Assembly (NCBI GenBank): GCA_003693705.1
Contig: RBZT01000441.1
Location: forward strand, 62,001-126,000
DNA length: 64,000 nucleotides
DNA from: Polymyxa betae
Lineage: Eukaryota > Endomyxa > Phytomyxea > Plasmodiophorida > Plasmodiophoridae
Direction of reading: 5' to 3'
Shown: piece after piece, positions 1 through 11,769 of the stretch
How positions within the stretch are numbered: position 1 is the stretch's first letter
Layout: each line of letters begins with the position of its first letter
The notes under the pieces: generated by a model
What the model saw: the letters and a program-made list of their open reading frames with translations, nothing else
The model's database searches: none
What the model was told of the DNA's origin: nothing
Program-made: the position numbers and the translations under genes

Positions 1-1
1 G

Positions 2-292
2 ACTTCAAGGATCCCTCGGTTACTGCTGGCAATACGAGACGTTCCTTCGTACGGCGCCGAACTGGGGTTGATCCTCCATCCTGATGATGATCGGGAGCGT
101 CTAGACGATGGGCAGCCGCCACACTCTTCACCCATCCATCACGACGCCGCGCCCGAATCGTCACCGATTTATCACCAGACGCCTCCATGTCTACAAATCA
201 TTCTCCAACCCGATGGACGTTCGAGATCATTCACGAGACGTTTACAGAGACCACCTTACGAATATGATTATGGCACGCGCCAACTCCTATAA
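2..292 (+). CDS. 3' end of an unidentified gene (partial)
   Basis: The frame is open from the left edge of the window to a TAA at 290-292, about 96 codons with no stop. I see no start codon that must be the true one, so this is probably the last exon of a gene beginning outside the window. The peptide is Pro-, Ser- and His-rich and ends in an Arg/Tyr-rich stretch with no domain I recognise. It converges tail to tail with the minus-strand gene ending at 310. The main evidence is the length of the open frame, so the call is weak. Confidence 0.35.
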   Translation, partial: TSRIPRLLLAIRDVPSYGAELGLILHPDDDRERLDDGQPPHSSPIHHDAAPESSPIYHQTPPCLQIILQPDGRSRSFTRRLQRPPYEYDYGTRQLL

Positions 293-309
293 CGTTTTGA
301 CACTATGTT

Positions 310-819
310 TTAAATAATGAGATTTTGACGGGGAGTTTCTGAGTGGTCTTCAGGTCGAACGACCGATTTCCTCGGCCAGCAGCAAATCCACACGACTTCT
401 TTTCGATGCGATTGTTCTTTGATTGCAGGAAGAATTTTGACGCCTTCGCGCAATGTCCTCCTGCTTCGATGTCGCCGTCTGCTATTTGATCGTTTCAACG
501 AAGAGTTTCTAGAAAACGCCCCAAACGAAGAGCCTCTTGGAGACGCCCCAACCGAACGAGATGAATGCGATCTCGATAGCCGAGAACGCCTTTTCGGCGG
601 GCGAATAGGTTTCGTTTCATTGTCGGTCGTCGATAAAGGTGCAGATTTCACTCGAAGTAATTTTACCAGGGCTGTGTTGTTTGGCGCTGGGCTCTCGGCG
701 CTGTTCTCGCCAGCTTCTTTCAGGATGATTGCGTCTAGTTTTGGTTCATTGTTGGTCGCAGCTGCGGGCACGGATTCGGCGACATTCTTGCATTTGTTAC
801 GAAACCATCGGAACAGCAT
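310..819 (-). CDS. basic Ser/Arg-rich hypothetical protein
   Basis: This is a single-exon frame of about 169 codons from the first in-frame ATG at 819. The frame stays open upstream to a GTG at 867 but has no earlier ATG. The middle third is very rich in Ser and Arg (runs such as RRSRLSRSHSSRS), as in disordered, phosphorylated or RNA-binding segments. No catalytic motif is visible. It could be a small nuclear or cytoskeletal protein, or a fortuitous frame. Function unknown. Confidence 0.4.
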   Translation of the reverse strand: MLFRWFRNKCKNVAESVPAAATNNEPKLDAIILKEAGENSAESPAPNNTALVKLLRVKSAPLSTTDNETKPIRPPKRRSRLSRSHSSRSVGASPRGSSFGAFSRNSSLKRSNSRRRHRSRRTLREGVKILPAIKEQSHRKEVVWICCWPRKSVVRPEDHSETPRQNLII

Positions 820-1364
820 CAAACATAGATGGATGGATCCGTTGAAATAGCAATCGAATAGCAGCACCCACGTTTGAAGCTGACGTACTTGATCGGATTG
901 ATTTTAAAGATATTATGGGTCCATAGACTATGGTTTCGCTTAAGATCATTACTATATAGTAGACAACGTAACGGTACTAATATTCATTTGAGTCAATCAC
1001 ATTGTGGCGTTCGAGATTGCTTGCAACCGAACAAGCTGACGATCATTGTTAACTTAAGCAGTTGTTTACTGAGCAAAACGATTTTCATTTCTGAACAACT
1101 GGAACGTTATACATAACGAAACAATAAATGGAAAGAATAGACTTGCAATCCAAGTTGAAACCAATCGCACGCTTCGATCTAGCCCAAACACCGTCCATCT
1201 CAATCTGTTTCTACGAGATGAAAGTGACACGACTCCGAAAGGGGAGAGACGTGTTTCCTTGTTAGTAGGGAGGAGGCCGCTCTACTGCCCTGTTATGTCA
1301 CGCATCAATATCTCTTTAAAAACTTCAGTCTTGTCGTTGTTTTCATTTTGTCGTCGTCCTACTA
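820..1364. other. intergenic region upstream of the proteasome gene
   Basis: About 545 bases with no convincing coding frame. It contains the divergent upstream regions of the minus-strand gene at 310-819 and of the proteasome gene at 1365. I recognise no specific promoter element. Confidence 0.5.
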
Positions 1365-2258
1365 ATGGCGCTGTCTGTCGATCTTTCCTTTCTTCAACGG
1401 GATATTTACCGAACAGGACCGCTGGTTGAGGCGTCAGAACTTCCTATGCCGGCCCTGTTTCCACTCCACCCTCCGAAAGCGATTCTGAAAATGACCGAAG
1501 AAGCGAAAGCGAAGGAATCGAAATGTACCGGTGCTGAAGACATGTTAACCGACAAAAATATTATTGGACGCTCACTATCTCAGTACTCTAACCCGATTGC
1601 TCCTGATATCAAATATGCCCACGGAACTACGACGCTTGGATTCGTTTTCAATGGTGGTGTTCTACTTGCTGTCGATTCACGAGCTTCTATGGGGTCATAT
1701 ATCGGCTCTGGAACCGTGAAGAAAGTCATCGAAGTCAATGATCGCCTTTTAGGAACAATGGCTGGTGGTGCTGCTGATTGTTCTTATTGGGAACGCAAGC
1801 TCACGGTTGAATGCCGCCTGTTCCAGCTACGAAACGGCGCCAACATCTCTGTTGCTGCGGCATCGAAGATTCTGGCCAACATCTTCTACTCGTACCGTGG
1901 ACGTGGACTGTCTTGTGGAACTATGATTGCTGGATGGGATCAACGTGGCCCACAATTATATTATGTTGATGATGAAGGAATGCGATTAAAGGGTCAGAAG
2001 TTCTCAGTCGGCAGTGGTAGCACCTACGCGTATGGTGTCCTCGATACACATTACCGTCCAGATTTAAGTCGTGAAGATGCCATTGAGCTCGGGAAGCGTG
2101 CGATCTATCACGCCACGCATCGTGACGCTTATTCGGGTGGAACCATCAATGCTTATCTAATTGAAGAAAAGGGATGGACCAAGGTGTTCTCTGATGACAT
2201 GAACACTCTGCACTATGGCCAGTACGCCGCTGAGCGCAAGTCTAAAGGACTGGAATGA
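1365..2258 (+). CDS. PSMB5: 20S proteasome subunit beta type-5
   Basis: This is the chymotrypsin-like catalytic beta subunit of the 20S core proteasome (PRE2/PSMB5 family), an N-terminal nucleophile hydrolase. It is uninterrupted at 297 codons. An 87-residue propeptide ends at AHG and is followed by the mature N-terminus TTTLGF. With Thr1 at residue 88, the expected active-site residues fall exactly into place: Asp17 at D104, Arg19 at R106 and Lys33 at K120. Met45 (M132) and Ala49 (A136) of the S1 pocket are also present, supporting chymotrypsin-like specificity. The downstream GSGSTYAYG and RDAYSGG segments are typical of the family. The ATG at 1365 is the first in-frame start. Very secure. 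Confidence 0.97.
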   Translation: MALSVDLSFLQRDIYRTGPLVEASELPMPALFPLHPPKAILKMTEEAKAKESKCTGAEDMLTDKNIIGRSLSQYSNPIAPDIKYAHGTTTLGFVFNGGVLLAVDSRASMGSYIGSGTVKKVIEVNDRLLGTMAGGAADCSYWERKLTVECRLFQLRNGANISVAAASKILANIFYSYRGRGLSCGTMIAGWDQRGPQLYYVDDEGMRLKGQKFSVGSGSTYAYGVLDTHYRPDLSREDAIELGKRAIYHATHRDAYSGGTINAYLIEEKGWTKVFSDDMNTLHYGQYAAERKSKGLE

Positions 2259-2439
2259 GTTCTTGCTTAAATAAAATGAGCATGGTCACCCTTCGGATTC
2301 CACTCGTCGCTTATCTTGTGACTGTCAGAAGTTATCATCTCAGGATTCAGCTGTGAGTCGAATGGTCAATGTCTATGGCGTGAAGGTCGGTCCAATAGCG
2401 CGTTTGCTTGGAGATATCAATCAAGCAATGTAATAGAGT

Positions 2440-2954
2440 TCCGTCTTTTACGGCCTTCTGATTTTCGATGCCGTTTTGAATGCATTGATTGGTGTGACAT
2501 CAGATGGAGAAAGCATGGTTATATCTATGTATTCATCACAATCTGTCTGTTTATGGAACTAAACTATGATTAGACTGCAACCGGTCTTGCTCCTGATTGG
2601 TTTGTTTATCATTTTCCTGTTGATGTGGGACACCTTCTTGTTCAAATATGGGCTTCTTGGCGTCCTGCTTTCCGAACTCAGGAACTACTTCTTCGTCTTA
2701 CCGGCGTACTGTGCCCTCACCATTGCACTTCGAATCGAGATTATCGCAGCCGTAACTGGCAATGCTGCTGATGCCTGGAGCTCTAATTCCTTTCCGACGC
2801 TCTATTATATGCACAACTGTCGTATGTATTACTCGAAAATTTTTGCTCTCATGTAATTGACTTCGTAACAGTATCCATTCTCTACTATCTTGTGGCCATT
2901 CAAGCCACATTTCTGTTATTTGACGAGAAATTGTATAAAACACCGACTGGGTAG
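2440..2954 (+). CDS. TMEM138: TMEM138-like ciliary transmembrane protein (5' end approximate)
   Basis: The main exon carries two hydrophobic segments resembling the middle of TMEM138, including FLLMWDTFLFKYGLL and then YCALTIAL. A following SNSFP stretch matches the family's NSNSF region. The last exon is joined by a 52-nt intron (about 2820-2871) and adds LSILYYLVAIQATFLLFDEK and KTPTG before a TAG at 2952. An upstream piece near 2444-2490 (FYGLLIFDAVLNAL) fits the first membrane helix, but I could not settle the 5' splice pattern or the start codon. TMEM138 is a four-helix protein needed for ciliary trafficking in animals. The next gene, ADSS, is on the opposite strand. Confidence 0.7.
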
Positions 2955-3104
2955 AGTCATAATCTTACAAAAAAAAGCCAAACGTCCTTCCCTCCGACAG
3001 CCGAACAGCACTTGAAATCAGTGTAATTGATGCTTCACAACGGCCAATCTTGTGATTAGACATTGTTTATCATAATTCAAATTAAAGACAATAACTGGTC
3101 ACAT

Positions 3105-4704
3105 TCAGCATTGTTTTGATTGTGAGCTGCAAACAATCATATCATGACGCCCAGGACCAACACCAATATAGGAAATGGGGACACCTAATAATTCCTCAAT
3201 CCGGGACAGATATCTTTGGGCCGCTTCAGGAAGGCTAGACTTGGTTCTGCAAGATGATATATCTTCGCTCCATCCTGGAAGGGTCTCGTAGTGGACCCTG
3301 ACTTTCCCGAGCTCCTCAATCGTACTGCAAGAACGTAAATAGAATGTAGAGGCATCTCTTATGGAAAAGTGTACCTAGGCATATAGCCGTCTAGTAATTC
3401 TTTGCGATCAATGAGATATTGGACGCCAATGAGAAGTTCAGTGATTCCTGTTAGAACATCCAGCTTGGTGACGTTCAGATCATCATATCCATTCAGACAT
3501 TGGGAATACTTCAACAATGGAATATCCAGCCAGCCACATCGTCGTGGTCGTCCTGTCGTCGTTCCAAATTCATGCCCGGCCTGCAGCATTGTTGGCTTCA
3601 GCTCAAAAGCAACATCTGATTAGCTCACACGACGAAGAGTTTCCCCAGTTTCATCATTTAATTCTGTGGGGAAAGGGCCGGATCCGACTCGTGTCGTGTA
3701 CGCCTTCACGACTCCAATCGTGCGTTGGACGGCACGAGGTGGCACCCCTAAGCCGACACAAACACCACCAGATGTAGTCGTACTACTCGTCACGAACGGA
3801 TACGTTCTACGACATTCGTAAGAACGACAATCGGATTGGTGATCCTCCAACTTACCCAAAATCAAGATCCAGCAAAGCTGCGTTAGCGCCTATGACGTTG
3901 ACATCAATGTCGGCATAAAACAGGGGGAAAAAAACCGACCTTCAGCTAGAATACGACGATTCTCTCGCAGCATCGATGACATAAGAAGAACAGTATCTGT
4001 AATGTATGGGGATAGTACATTCCGATAAGTCTGAAACCGTTTTAGCTCTTCCTCAGCTGCATCATGATAGTTGATATGATAAGTCTTCTGAACAGATTCG
4101 ACCAAACTTCGGTATTTGAGGGCGAAACTGGCCCAGTCCCCTACAAGATCACCTAATCGAAGATTGTCCCGAGAAGCCTTGATCGAATAGCAAGGACCAA
4201 TTCCTAACAAAATCCACAATTCACAACGTGTATAAAATGCACTCTGCACGAACCTCTTTTTGTGGTTCCGATCCCATTGGCACCACGACTCTTCTCCTGT
4301 GATCCATCGATGATCTGCGCTGATGGTTAAGACATTTGGCAGATAGTAAACCAATGATATCAATCGACCTGGTGGAAGTCAAAGAGAATATGAGCTCGAG
4401 CACTGATTCGAATTCTCTCAGGGCTGACATCAGCACCCCGATCGGAGATCATCTTCATTTCCTCCAATAGAGATGGAATATGGATGACAGTCCCATTCCC
4501 TATTACATTCACTTTGTTTGGATACAGAACGCCACAGGGAAGCAAATGCAGGGCGTATTTCACTCCATCGACCACGATCGTATGGCCTGCATTAGCGCCA
4601 CCGTTGAAGCGAGCAACGCCATCGAATTTGTCGGCCAACAAATCGACTAATTTGCCTTTGCCTTCGTCGCCCCATTGAGCACCCAGGACGGCACATATCG
4701 TCAT
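3105..4704 (-). CDS. ADSS: adenylosuccinate synthetase
   Basis: Catalyses the GTP-dependent joining of IMP and aspartate, the first committed step of AMP synthesis. The first exon starts at the ATG at 4704 and has the family signature [11 protein letters not shown] and then NGGANAGHT. It is followed after a roughly 53-nt intron by a small exon with IDGSQE and NGIGTTKR, then [12 protein letters not shown]. Later exons carry [40 protein letters not shown] and LTKLDVL-like segments. The last exon ends IGVGPGRHD with TGA at 3105-3107. Introns are about 50 nt, for example near 4319-4368 and 4203-4252. All parts of the fold are present, so the gene looks functional. Confidence 0.95.
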
Positions 4705-4824
4705 TCTAGGCAGATCCAATCAAGACTGAGCAGAGAGACAGACCCCCTTAAGAGTAAAGTGATATTATAGTGCGGTATAGCAATGGGCTCTGCGCTATAC
4801 GATCTCCTCTCACTCATTGATTCT

Positions 4825-4961
4825 GGGCTTTCCATTGCCAACACAGTATCAGAGACGCTTCCATTGCCAGCAAAGTATTAGAGACAATCGGGCTTCCATT
4901 GCCAGCACAGTATCAGAGGTAATCGGGCTTTCCAGTGTTAACAACAGTATAAGAGAATTTC
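4825..4961. repeat. degenerate tandem repeat, about 33-37 bp unit, four copies
   Basis: Four successive units share the core GCTTTCCATTGCCAGCACAG followed by TATCAGAGA-like sequence, beginning near 4825, 4857, 4890 and 4925. The last copy is the most diverged. The array lies between the ADSS start and a decayed retroelement fragment. No coding frame runs through it. Confidence 0.75.
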
Positions 4962-5097
4962 GGGTATTGTATTAGTCTTATACAGGTATCTGATGCCGAC
5001 TCTGAGCAGTTGATATATTTTATAGCAGAAGAAATAGATTAATTGAGGTCCTTCAACGGGTCGGGCCTTTTATAGCAAAGTTGCGCTACTTCAACAG

Positions 5098-5311
5098 CTT
5101 TCCATCTGATCATTAATCATTGCAAGCGCTCTGGATTTCATGTCTGGAGACACTCCTGGTCATCGGCAGCGGTCTTCAATCAAAATATCGCCTGGATAGG
5201 AGCATTGTGAAGAGCTTCGGTCGTGGTTGGCTCTCCTGGGGAATTATGCTGGGCGAGTACAACTTCGTTCTAGAACACACGAGCAGGCAGGCGGTCATTG
5301 GTCTGGTCTGA
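5098..5311 (+). pseudogene. decayed retrotransposon RNase H fragment
   Basis: In one frame the sequence reads SDH, stop, SLQALW, followed by a stretch ending LGEYNFVLEHTS. This matches the end of the Ty3/gypsy-type RNase H domain, where a TDH-SL motif is followed by a W-x-x-x-L-x-EY-F-x-x-EH motif. The TAA inside the TDH motif and the lack of any flanking polymerase or integrase show it is a relic. No LTR is recognisable nearby. Confidence 0.5.
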
Positions 5312-5366
5312 ATATCGGCAACACTTGCTCTTGAACCTTTGATATCCATATATTAGAAGCTGAACA

Positions 5367-6446
5367 ATGTCAAGAACATCGTCGGATGAATCTTCCGGGC
5401 CGTTAATCCCCATTCAGATCTGTTCTGATTTACATTTGGAAGCCTGGGCTGGGACCAGTTGGCGAAGGACAGAAGTCTGGAAATCGCTGATAGTCCCATC
5501 AGCGCCGTATTTGGCTCTAGTTGGCGATATCTCTGTCCCGGGCAGCTTTACGAATCGTGATGCCGCCGGCCCTGAGAACTTCGCCGAGTTTCTACGTTGG
5601 CTGTCGCAGCGATTCGTTCGCGTTTTCGTCGTCCTGGGCAACCACGAGTTCTTCACATTATCCAAACGATATGATGGCGAACCTGGCACCACGGTGAACT
5701 CCATCGTCGAGCAGGTTAACGATCTCTGCCAATCCCTGCCTGGCGTTGAGTTATTGCATCGTCGAAGTGTCGTGATCGAAGACGACATTCGTGTGATCGG
5801 AGCCACGTTATGGTCCGATATAGATTTAAAACGTGATTCTCTGGTGTCGTTGGTGGAGAATAGTATCAGCGATTATCATCGGATTATGGTCGACTGTCGA
5901 TCATCTGGGTCACAGCGCCTTCTGACGGTCCAAGATACTGTCGAATGGCATCATCTGGATCGCGCCTTTATCAAAGAAGAGATTCGGCAGGCACAAATCC
6001 TTGGTCAGCGCTGTCTGATTCTCACACGTATCGAGATAGCCTGTTGATTTGATCAGACTTGTTTTGATGTATTGTTAGACCATTCTCCAGCCGTCTCTGA
6101 GACATGTAAACCCGAATATTCGGATTCAGTTCTGAATTGGTATTCGAAATCGGCCTCTCATGGAAACCGTTCTGATTCGGCATTAGCGCGTTCGCAACCG
6201 ACCTGGTTGATGATCTGTTGAGAATGAGAAGCGTTCATACATGGGTGTATGGTCATACACATTGGAATGCAAGGTTGCGGGTGAGAGATACGAATTTGGT
6301 ATCAAACCAGGTAAAGAATCACTTAGAGGAAAGATGTTTGGCAGTCGTCAATGTATGATTAGTTGGGTTATAAGAAGGAGAATTCTATGTTCGATTGTGA
6401 AAGTTGTGGCATCCCGTACGACCCCGAATTTACAGTCTACATCTGA
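5367..6446 (+). CDS. calcineurin-like metallophosphoesterase
   Basis: Predicted metal-dependent phosphoesterase of unknown substrate. Exon 1 carries the first metal motifs: D21 and H23 in SDLHLE, G53-D54 in VGDIS and GNHE at residues 91-94. Three introns of about 46-53 nt follow. Exon 2 adds HHSPAV, exon 3 adds LNCAFATDL and then VYGHTH, the last metal-binding histidines, and exon 4 ends in YDPEFTVYI before TGA at 6444. Every joined frame reproduces the order of this family, which includes many fungal and bacterial single-domain phosphoesterases. There is no signal peptide or membrane segment, so it is probably cytosolic. Confidence 0.88.
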
Positions 6447-6533
6447 CGCCACCAGATTGCAATGACTCTCTCTCTATTCAATCTAGAACAAGATAAACGT
6501 GGTTTAGTTATAATTAAAAGACAGATGAAAGAT

Positions 6534-8150
6534 TTAGACGATTGGTTGGATAAATGCAGGGAACTGGCTACGTACAGCATTGGCTAATTTAACAAAGAGA
6601 CGAGGGTGATTGGTTTGCAGCGCTTGCGGCTCATCGGCCCATAGAACCAGAAAAGTTGCCACACCCGATGTTAACACAGACATCATAATCGAGACGATAC
6701 CGCTGCCGATAACAAAGCATGAGATACCGATAACAGGGGCCATTCCAGGCTATCAACCAGCATAAATACACAATCGAGATCATCAGGAGATGACTTACAT
6801 CGGGATCATCTATAATGAATAACGACGCAATCGCTGCAGTTATACCAGCAACCGAACCGCCGAGAATTGCTCCAGAAATGAGCGCGAATCCAGAAAGCTC
6901 GTCAGATATCAACACATCGACTCCCTTCGATTTGAACATTTCAAAAGTATTCCGAGCAGCAGTCATAAAGCTCTCGCCATAAACAGCAACCTATAAGAAT
7001 GTCATCACAGACGTAATCGCCTTCCATGGTTACTTACTCGCGTGAAGGCGAACTTTGAGATATAGACGGTTAAGGCCTCAATACAGCCCAGTATACAGTC
7101 GAGGCAGGCATTGGCAAGATTATCGTTATTACGATCGCGCTGGCTTTGGAACAAAGTTCGTAATGCTGTAATTGCAATTAGCGAGGGCGATGGCGAACCT
7201 CAGTGAATAGTACTTTCAATTATAGCCACTAACAGACTTCCTAAGCATACAGAGCCAAATGAGGTTGTGAAGGTTCTCTTAGCAGATTTAAAAGTTGGGT
7301 TTCGAGACACACCGAAAAAGTAATAGGTCCCAAACACCCCTTCGGGCATTCTGTCAATGATCCAGGAAAAGATACAGATTCATTTGTACCTGATGCGACA
7401 GTATGGATGGAATTTCGCAAGACTTCTAATGTCCAGAAGAAGGACAGGATTAGGAAGAACGAATAGAGGCCCACAAGGTTATTTGGTTGGGCTTTGGAGT
7501 CGAGCGATACAACGGCCAGCATAGCTTCAAGCAGATATTAGACGCTCCTTGGCGGCTGAAACGGCACGCTTACTGGTTGTCCAGACTCCTACCCAAAGGA
7601 CAGAAACAATCTGACACAATAAAGACGCCCAAATCATGGCCGGGTTCTGATTGATAGCAGAAACCGAGAGCTCCAGCAGCACAGAGACGAACTTGGTCCT
7701 ATCACGAACCAAGTAATACCACAGCCCAATAAAGCCAGCTGACACGAACAGGACCAAAGCTAATGCTGGGATACCGCTCATCAAGGCGAAGAACCCCGTG
7801 ATTGCCTGCAAGCCGATATTCGTCATGACCGACAAATGAATAATCGATTCGGAATGGGATTGCAGGAACTTCATCCATGCCAGACCGAACACGATGGCGG
7901 CTACGATGCCGATACCAATCGTTATCAAAAGCGGCCAATGAAAGTCGACAACGGCTGGATCGGTATCACTGTTCCCGACCTGTGTATGGATGTCGTATCC
8001 ATAGACAATGGCAAAGACGGCGACTGCGAGAAACTGGGCAGTGAACAACACGGCGAAAATCGGATCGCGATACGGGACCCGCGCCTCGTAATTGCAATGG
8101 AGGTCGTCCTGCAACGCATTGTAATGGGTCGTTGACGACGCCTGAAACAT
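6534..8150 (-). CDS. choline transporter-like protein (CTL/SLC44, PNS1 type)
   Basis: Multi-pass membrane protein of the CTL/SLC44 family, members of which move choline or ethanolamine. The N-terminal exon has YRDPIF just before the first helix, then several hydrophobic segments. Later exons carry FFWTLEVLRNSIHTVASGT, a family hallmark, and then CLDCILGCIEALTVYISKFA. Next comes VAVYGESFMTAARNTFEMF, matching the conserved AIYG-SF-AARN block, followed by GVDVLISDELSG. The C-terminal exon ends in ADEPQALQTNHP and a stop at 6534-6536. Several short introns separate these exons. The first in-frame ATG is at 8150; the frame upstream has no ATG before a stop. Confidence 0.9.
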
Positions 8151-8900
8151 CTCTTCAATGTATTTTGAACTAAATCGCGATGTGAACGGTCGCAATGTGA
8201 AAAAACTGCGCCGTGTTCGCTAAGTTGAGAAGAAGTGCGTGATGTTCTATGTGCTGAGAGAGTGAGAGAGAGAGACAGTCATCAGTCATCACTCATCCAG
8301 CAAGCTCTATCAGTGCGCGACGTTCTATATTGACTCCAACATGCTCTATCAGATAGAGCATATTGAATAACTGTCATATATACAACATGATACATGCAGA
8401 GGTGCCTACTACTATACTACTCATCTGTGGGGAGATTCATGGAGAAGGAAATCTTCGACATCGTTCGTGTTTGTAATCGATGCTCCGGATAGATGCAACA
8501 GTATTAAGTTGGACTAATTGATAGCGATAAGTGGTTTGGATGAACTCTGCACGGGTATGATGGGTCCTTCTTCCTGTTCGGCTAGGGGTTAACCCTAAAA
8601 CCCTAACTGGTTCATGTGGATCGCGAAGATGCACGACGCCTCTCAATGCTGGTGCCATTCAACCGCATTGTACCAACCATATGGACGATCGGTCTACGAT
8701 GGGGCCTCGTCAACATTGCGACCGCCAAAAATCCTTTCAAAATCGTTCACCGCATTGAATTGAAAGACCGTCCCGAGAATCACGTCCCAATCACGGCGCC
8801 TTTCTCATTGCTCTCATGGCTATCGCTGCTTGAAGAGCAGATGGGTTCGCGAAGTCTATCTCGATGGAATCTACTTGTTGAATTTTAGTCGATGTTCGAT
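8151..8900. other. intergenic region with telomere-like motif
   Basis: About 750 bases between divergent and convergent neighbours. A purine-rich AGAGAG tract lies near 8255-8275. A telomere-like AACCCTAAAACCCTAAC sits at about 8591-8607. A plus-strand frame at 8646-8888 is open but has no recognisable domain and is probably fortuitous. Confidence 0.4.
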
Positions 8901-9135
8901 CAAAGATTATCAAAGATGTCCCAAAACAAGTTATGATCGTCCGGAATCTCTATCAATGTCGTGTTAGTTTGCTTTCGCAATAATACTCGCTCAGCGAATT
9001 CTTTGAATTCTTTACATTGGTGGAACAGCGGAATAACCCAACGAGGAACTCCCTTACTAAGCCTATCTCGGTTTCGGCCAACATTTGTTTCAGCGCGAAA
9101 TCGCGGCGAACGATCTGCAACAAGAATGTCTCAGG

Positions 9136-10970
9136 TCAAAGGCGATATCGTGTATACTTGTTAGAGCGATCAGCAGCTGGAACCACCTTCCATGAAGGCG
9201 CCTCTCGAATCGAGGCTAACGGGCGCAGAGGTTTCCTCATGGCGTGCTTTGGGCGTCGCTCAGCCAGCGACGCCAGCACGCTGGCGACTTGGTGCGACGC
9301 CACGTTCGGCGTCAGGGCGTCTGTATCCCAGACGACGTTGGTTTGTCGGTCCAGTCCGTTCATCGTAGCCGGCTCCATCTGCAGCTCCTGAATTCGTTCT
9401 TGTAGTAGACGAGCATAGAGCTCTTTCTTCAACCTTCTATAGATGGACCCGGTCGGTTCAAGTCCTGCATATCTCACCTGATCTCGTCGACGATCGCCAT
9501 CATCATCGCTGGTCTTAGACGCTGCATTGCCTTTGTGAGATGCGCTGTGATTCGAAGGTTGAAGTCGATCGCGCTGCTCTTCGATCTCGGAAACGGCGTC
9601 GCTGTTCGGAATAAGCGCCGCCGCTGTCAACGTCTTCTGGCTGCCGTTCTTTCTGTTGGGTTTTGGGTGTTCGGGGCCTTTGGGGATATCGGGCGTGATC
9701 GCCACGACATGGTCGGGATCGTCATCGTCCAGATCCTGCTTGAACGCATGCAGACGCGCATCGACATCGACAATCAGGCTGGTCTTTCTTCTGGGCCGGA
9801 TCGTGGCAGCGATCGACTTCCCTTCGATTCCATGCACAGCGAGCACCGAGCTGAGATCGGCGAACATCGAATCGTGCAGGAAGGGCTTCAATTGCGATAG
9901 GAGACGTGCCGGGTCGCCGATTGCAGCTAAGACGTCCGGATTTGAGGCTATCAAGCTGGCGAGCTCTTCGGGCGTGATCAATCCATTCTCCAGCATATAG
10001 AGAATATCATTAGCTGATAGCTGGCCTGATTTCAGCAGATCTGCCACCTTCGCTTTCCGGTCGTCGCTGCTGATTGCTTTCAGATCGACCAGAAATTGCT
10101 GTGTGAATTTCGGTTCGATCCAGCGTGGAACATCGTCGACGATGGCGCCCGAATGTGATGCGATGAGATCGTCGACTCGAACCGATCCGGGGACTTGTTG
10201 TGTCCAATCTCCATCTGGGCCTTGCTCCATCCATGCGACATCATTGAGCAGGCGAAGCTGCATTAGACGAGAGGCAGCATCGGGTGACCCTCCGGATAAC
10301 ATCTGCAGCAACAGATCCTGGATGGAGACGTTCGCGTCGATTCCTGGTCGCAGTTCGCTGATTCGTAGAAAGAGCTGGATGAGGAAATCTGCAGCATGAT
10401 GAGAATGGCATCTGAGCTTGGTGAGACGAACCTACCGACATAATGATGGAGATCGATCTGTAATGTCCAGTGATCCACGACTTCGAACAACGCTTGACGA
10501 AACATGTCCTTGGTCATATTCGGGGCCTGGCCCAGATCTTTCAATGCATCGTGCATACTAAGAGTACGCGCATGATGAACGTGGAATTCGCGATGTAGCG
10601 CCTTGGTAAGACGTAGATGTAGGGCCATGTATTGCTGGCGTGTGATACAGGCAGAAGGACCACGAACAACATTCCAGAAGAGATCGATACAGGCGAGAAT
10701 CGTCGAATGAGAGGAGAGACGTTGTCGACGCTCCAGGGCGTCTTTGGTGTACATTGCCGGATCGCCCTGCAATCGATACGAGATCTGGGCGACGTTCTCG
10801 TGCAGTTCATGGGGCAAAGGCGGCGGTCGTCGTTGCCCGATCTGTTCCAGCGGCAGGAACTGGAAGTGATCCGCTACGACGGCGGTCGGTGCCAATGCAG
10901 TCGATGACGAAGCATCAGGCAGGTCTGATTCTGGAGCCGCTTCGATAGAGATTCCTCGTACTTCATCCAT
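9136..10970 (-). CDS. large unidentified protein, possibly EF-hand-like N-terminal part
   Basis: Two exons: 10970 to about 10437, then about 10394 to 9136, joined by a roughly 44-nt intron ending in CTGCAG. The ATG at 10970 opens MDEVRGISIE. The first exon is mostly helical, with a region around KDMFRQALFEVVDHWTLQ that has the flavour of a calcium-binding or helical adaptor domain. The second exon has repeated short helices (ANDILYMLENG, TPEELASLIASNP), then a charged, disordered tail. I cannot assign a family. The stop at 9136 may be intronic. Open minus-strand frames continue to a TGA at 8901, including GVPRWVIPLFHQ and IEIPDDHNLFWDIF, and an intron ending TTGTTGCAG near 9110 could join them. 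Confidence 0.65.
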
Positions 10971-11769
10971 ATATCAATAGATTGGTACCCTAGAAGAATC
11001 TCCTCCAATAATGACAAATCTCCTTGCCTGAACGTCTATGATCTCCAAAGGCGCGGATCTTCCCGTTGTGACCCAGCACTCGGCAATTCATCTTTCATCA
11101 ATGCAGACTGACTACTGAGGCGATGGTCTCAAAAGCCACAAGCGCCTGACTTGCTTCAGCCATCTCGCAGCTGACCGTTTGAAACAGCTTACCAGATGAT
11201 GAACATTATCAGACAAAATCGTCGACCTGATCGTTGAAATTGGCCCACATCAGCCTTCGTTATTCGCCATTTTCCGTTCAACATGACAATGCATTCTGTC
11301 GAGTTAAAGTTTAATTTCTCCCAGTCAATGTTGCTACATTGGCGAAAGAAGCAGACTTCGAATTTTTTGAGTGGGAGATTGCTTCTTCAAAAGCAAGACG
11401 TAAAGAATCGGGCCTGATCCCGATAGCAGCGATACCCGCTCTGCGCATCATGTCGTTTAATGTTGGAGAGCGCCAACAGGGTCAAGTCGATGAACCTTGG
11501 AGGACCGAGTTTCTATCAGGACGTTCCTAAGAACTATCTCATTGATTTCGGCAAAATTTGAATACCTCATCGTAACCCAAAACACAGCTCCAAAACTTCC
11601 GTCGATTTGGTATTATCACCTGTTGTAACGCGTCGTTAAAATAATCAACTGCAATAGAGAATTTCCGCGCAGTTTTTCAATACCTTATTTATTGTCACTG
11701 CGCATTTTTGAAAAACAGGCAACCCGGGTATCCGCTGAAGCAGCAGTTAAACGCCGCCTCATTACGATC
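10971..11769. other. intergenic region
   Basis: About 800 bases with no secure gene. A short minus-strand frame starting MAEASQALVAFETIAS is present near 11090-11165, but I could not connect it to a longer reading frame. Confidence 0.35.

Noticed and set aside
9535-10000. long plus-strand ORFs
   Set aside because: They are shadows of the minus-strand gene at 9136-10970, whose composition is more protein-like.
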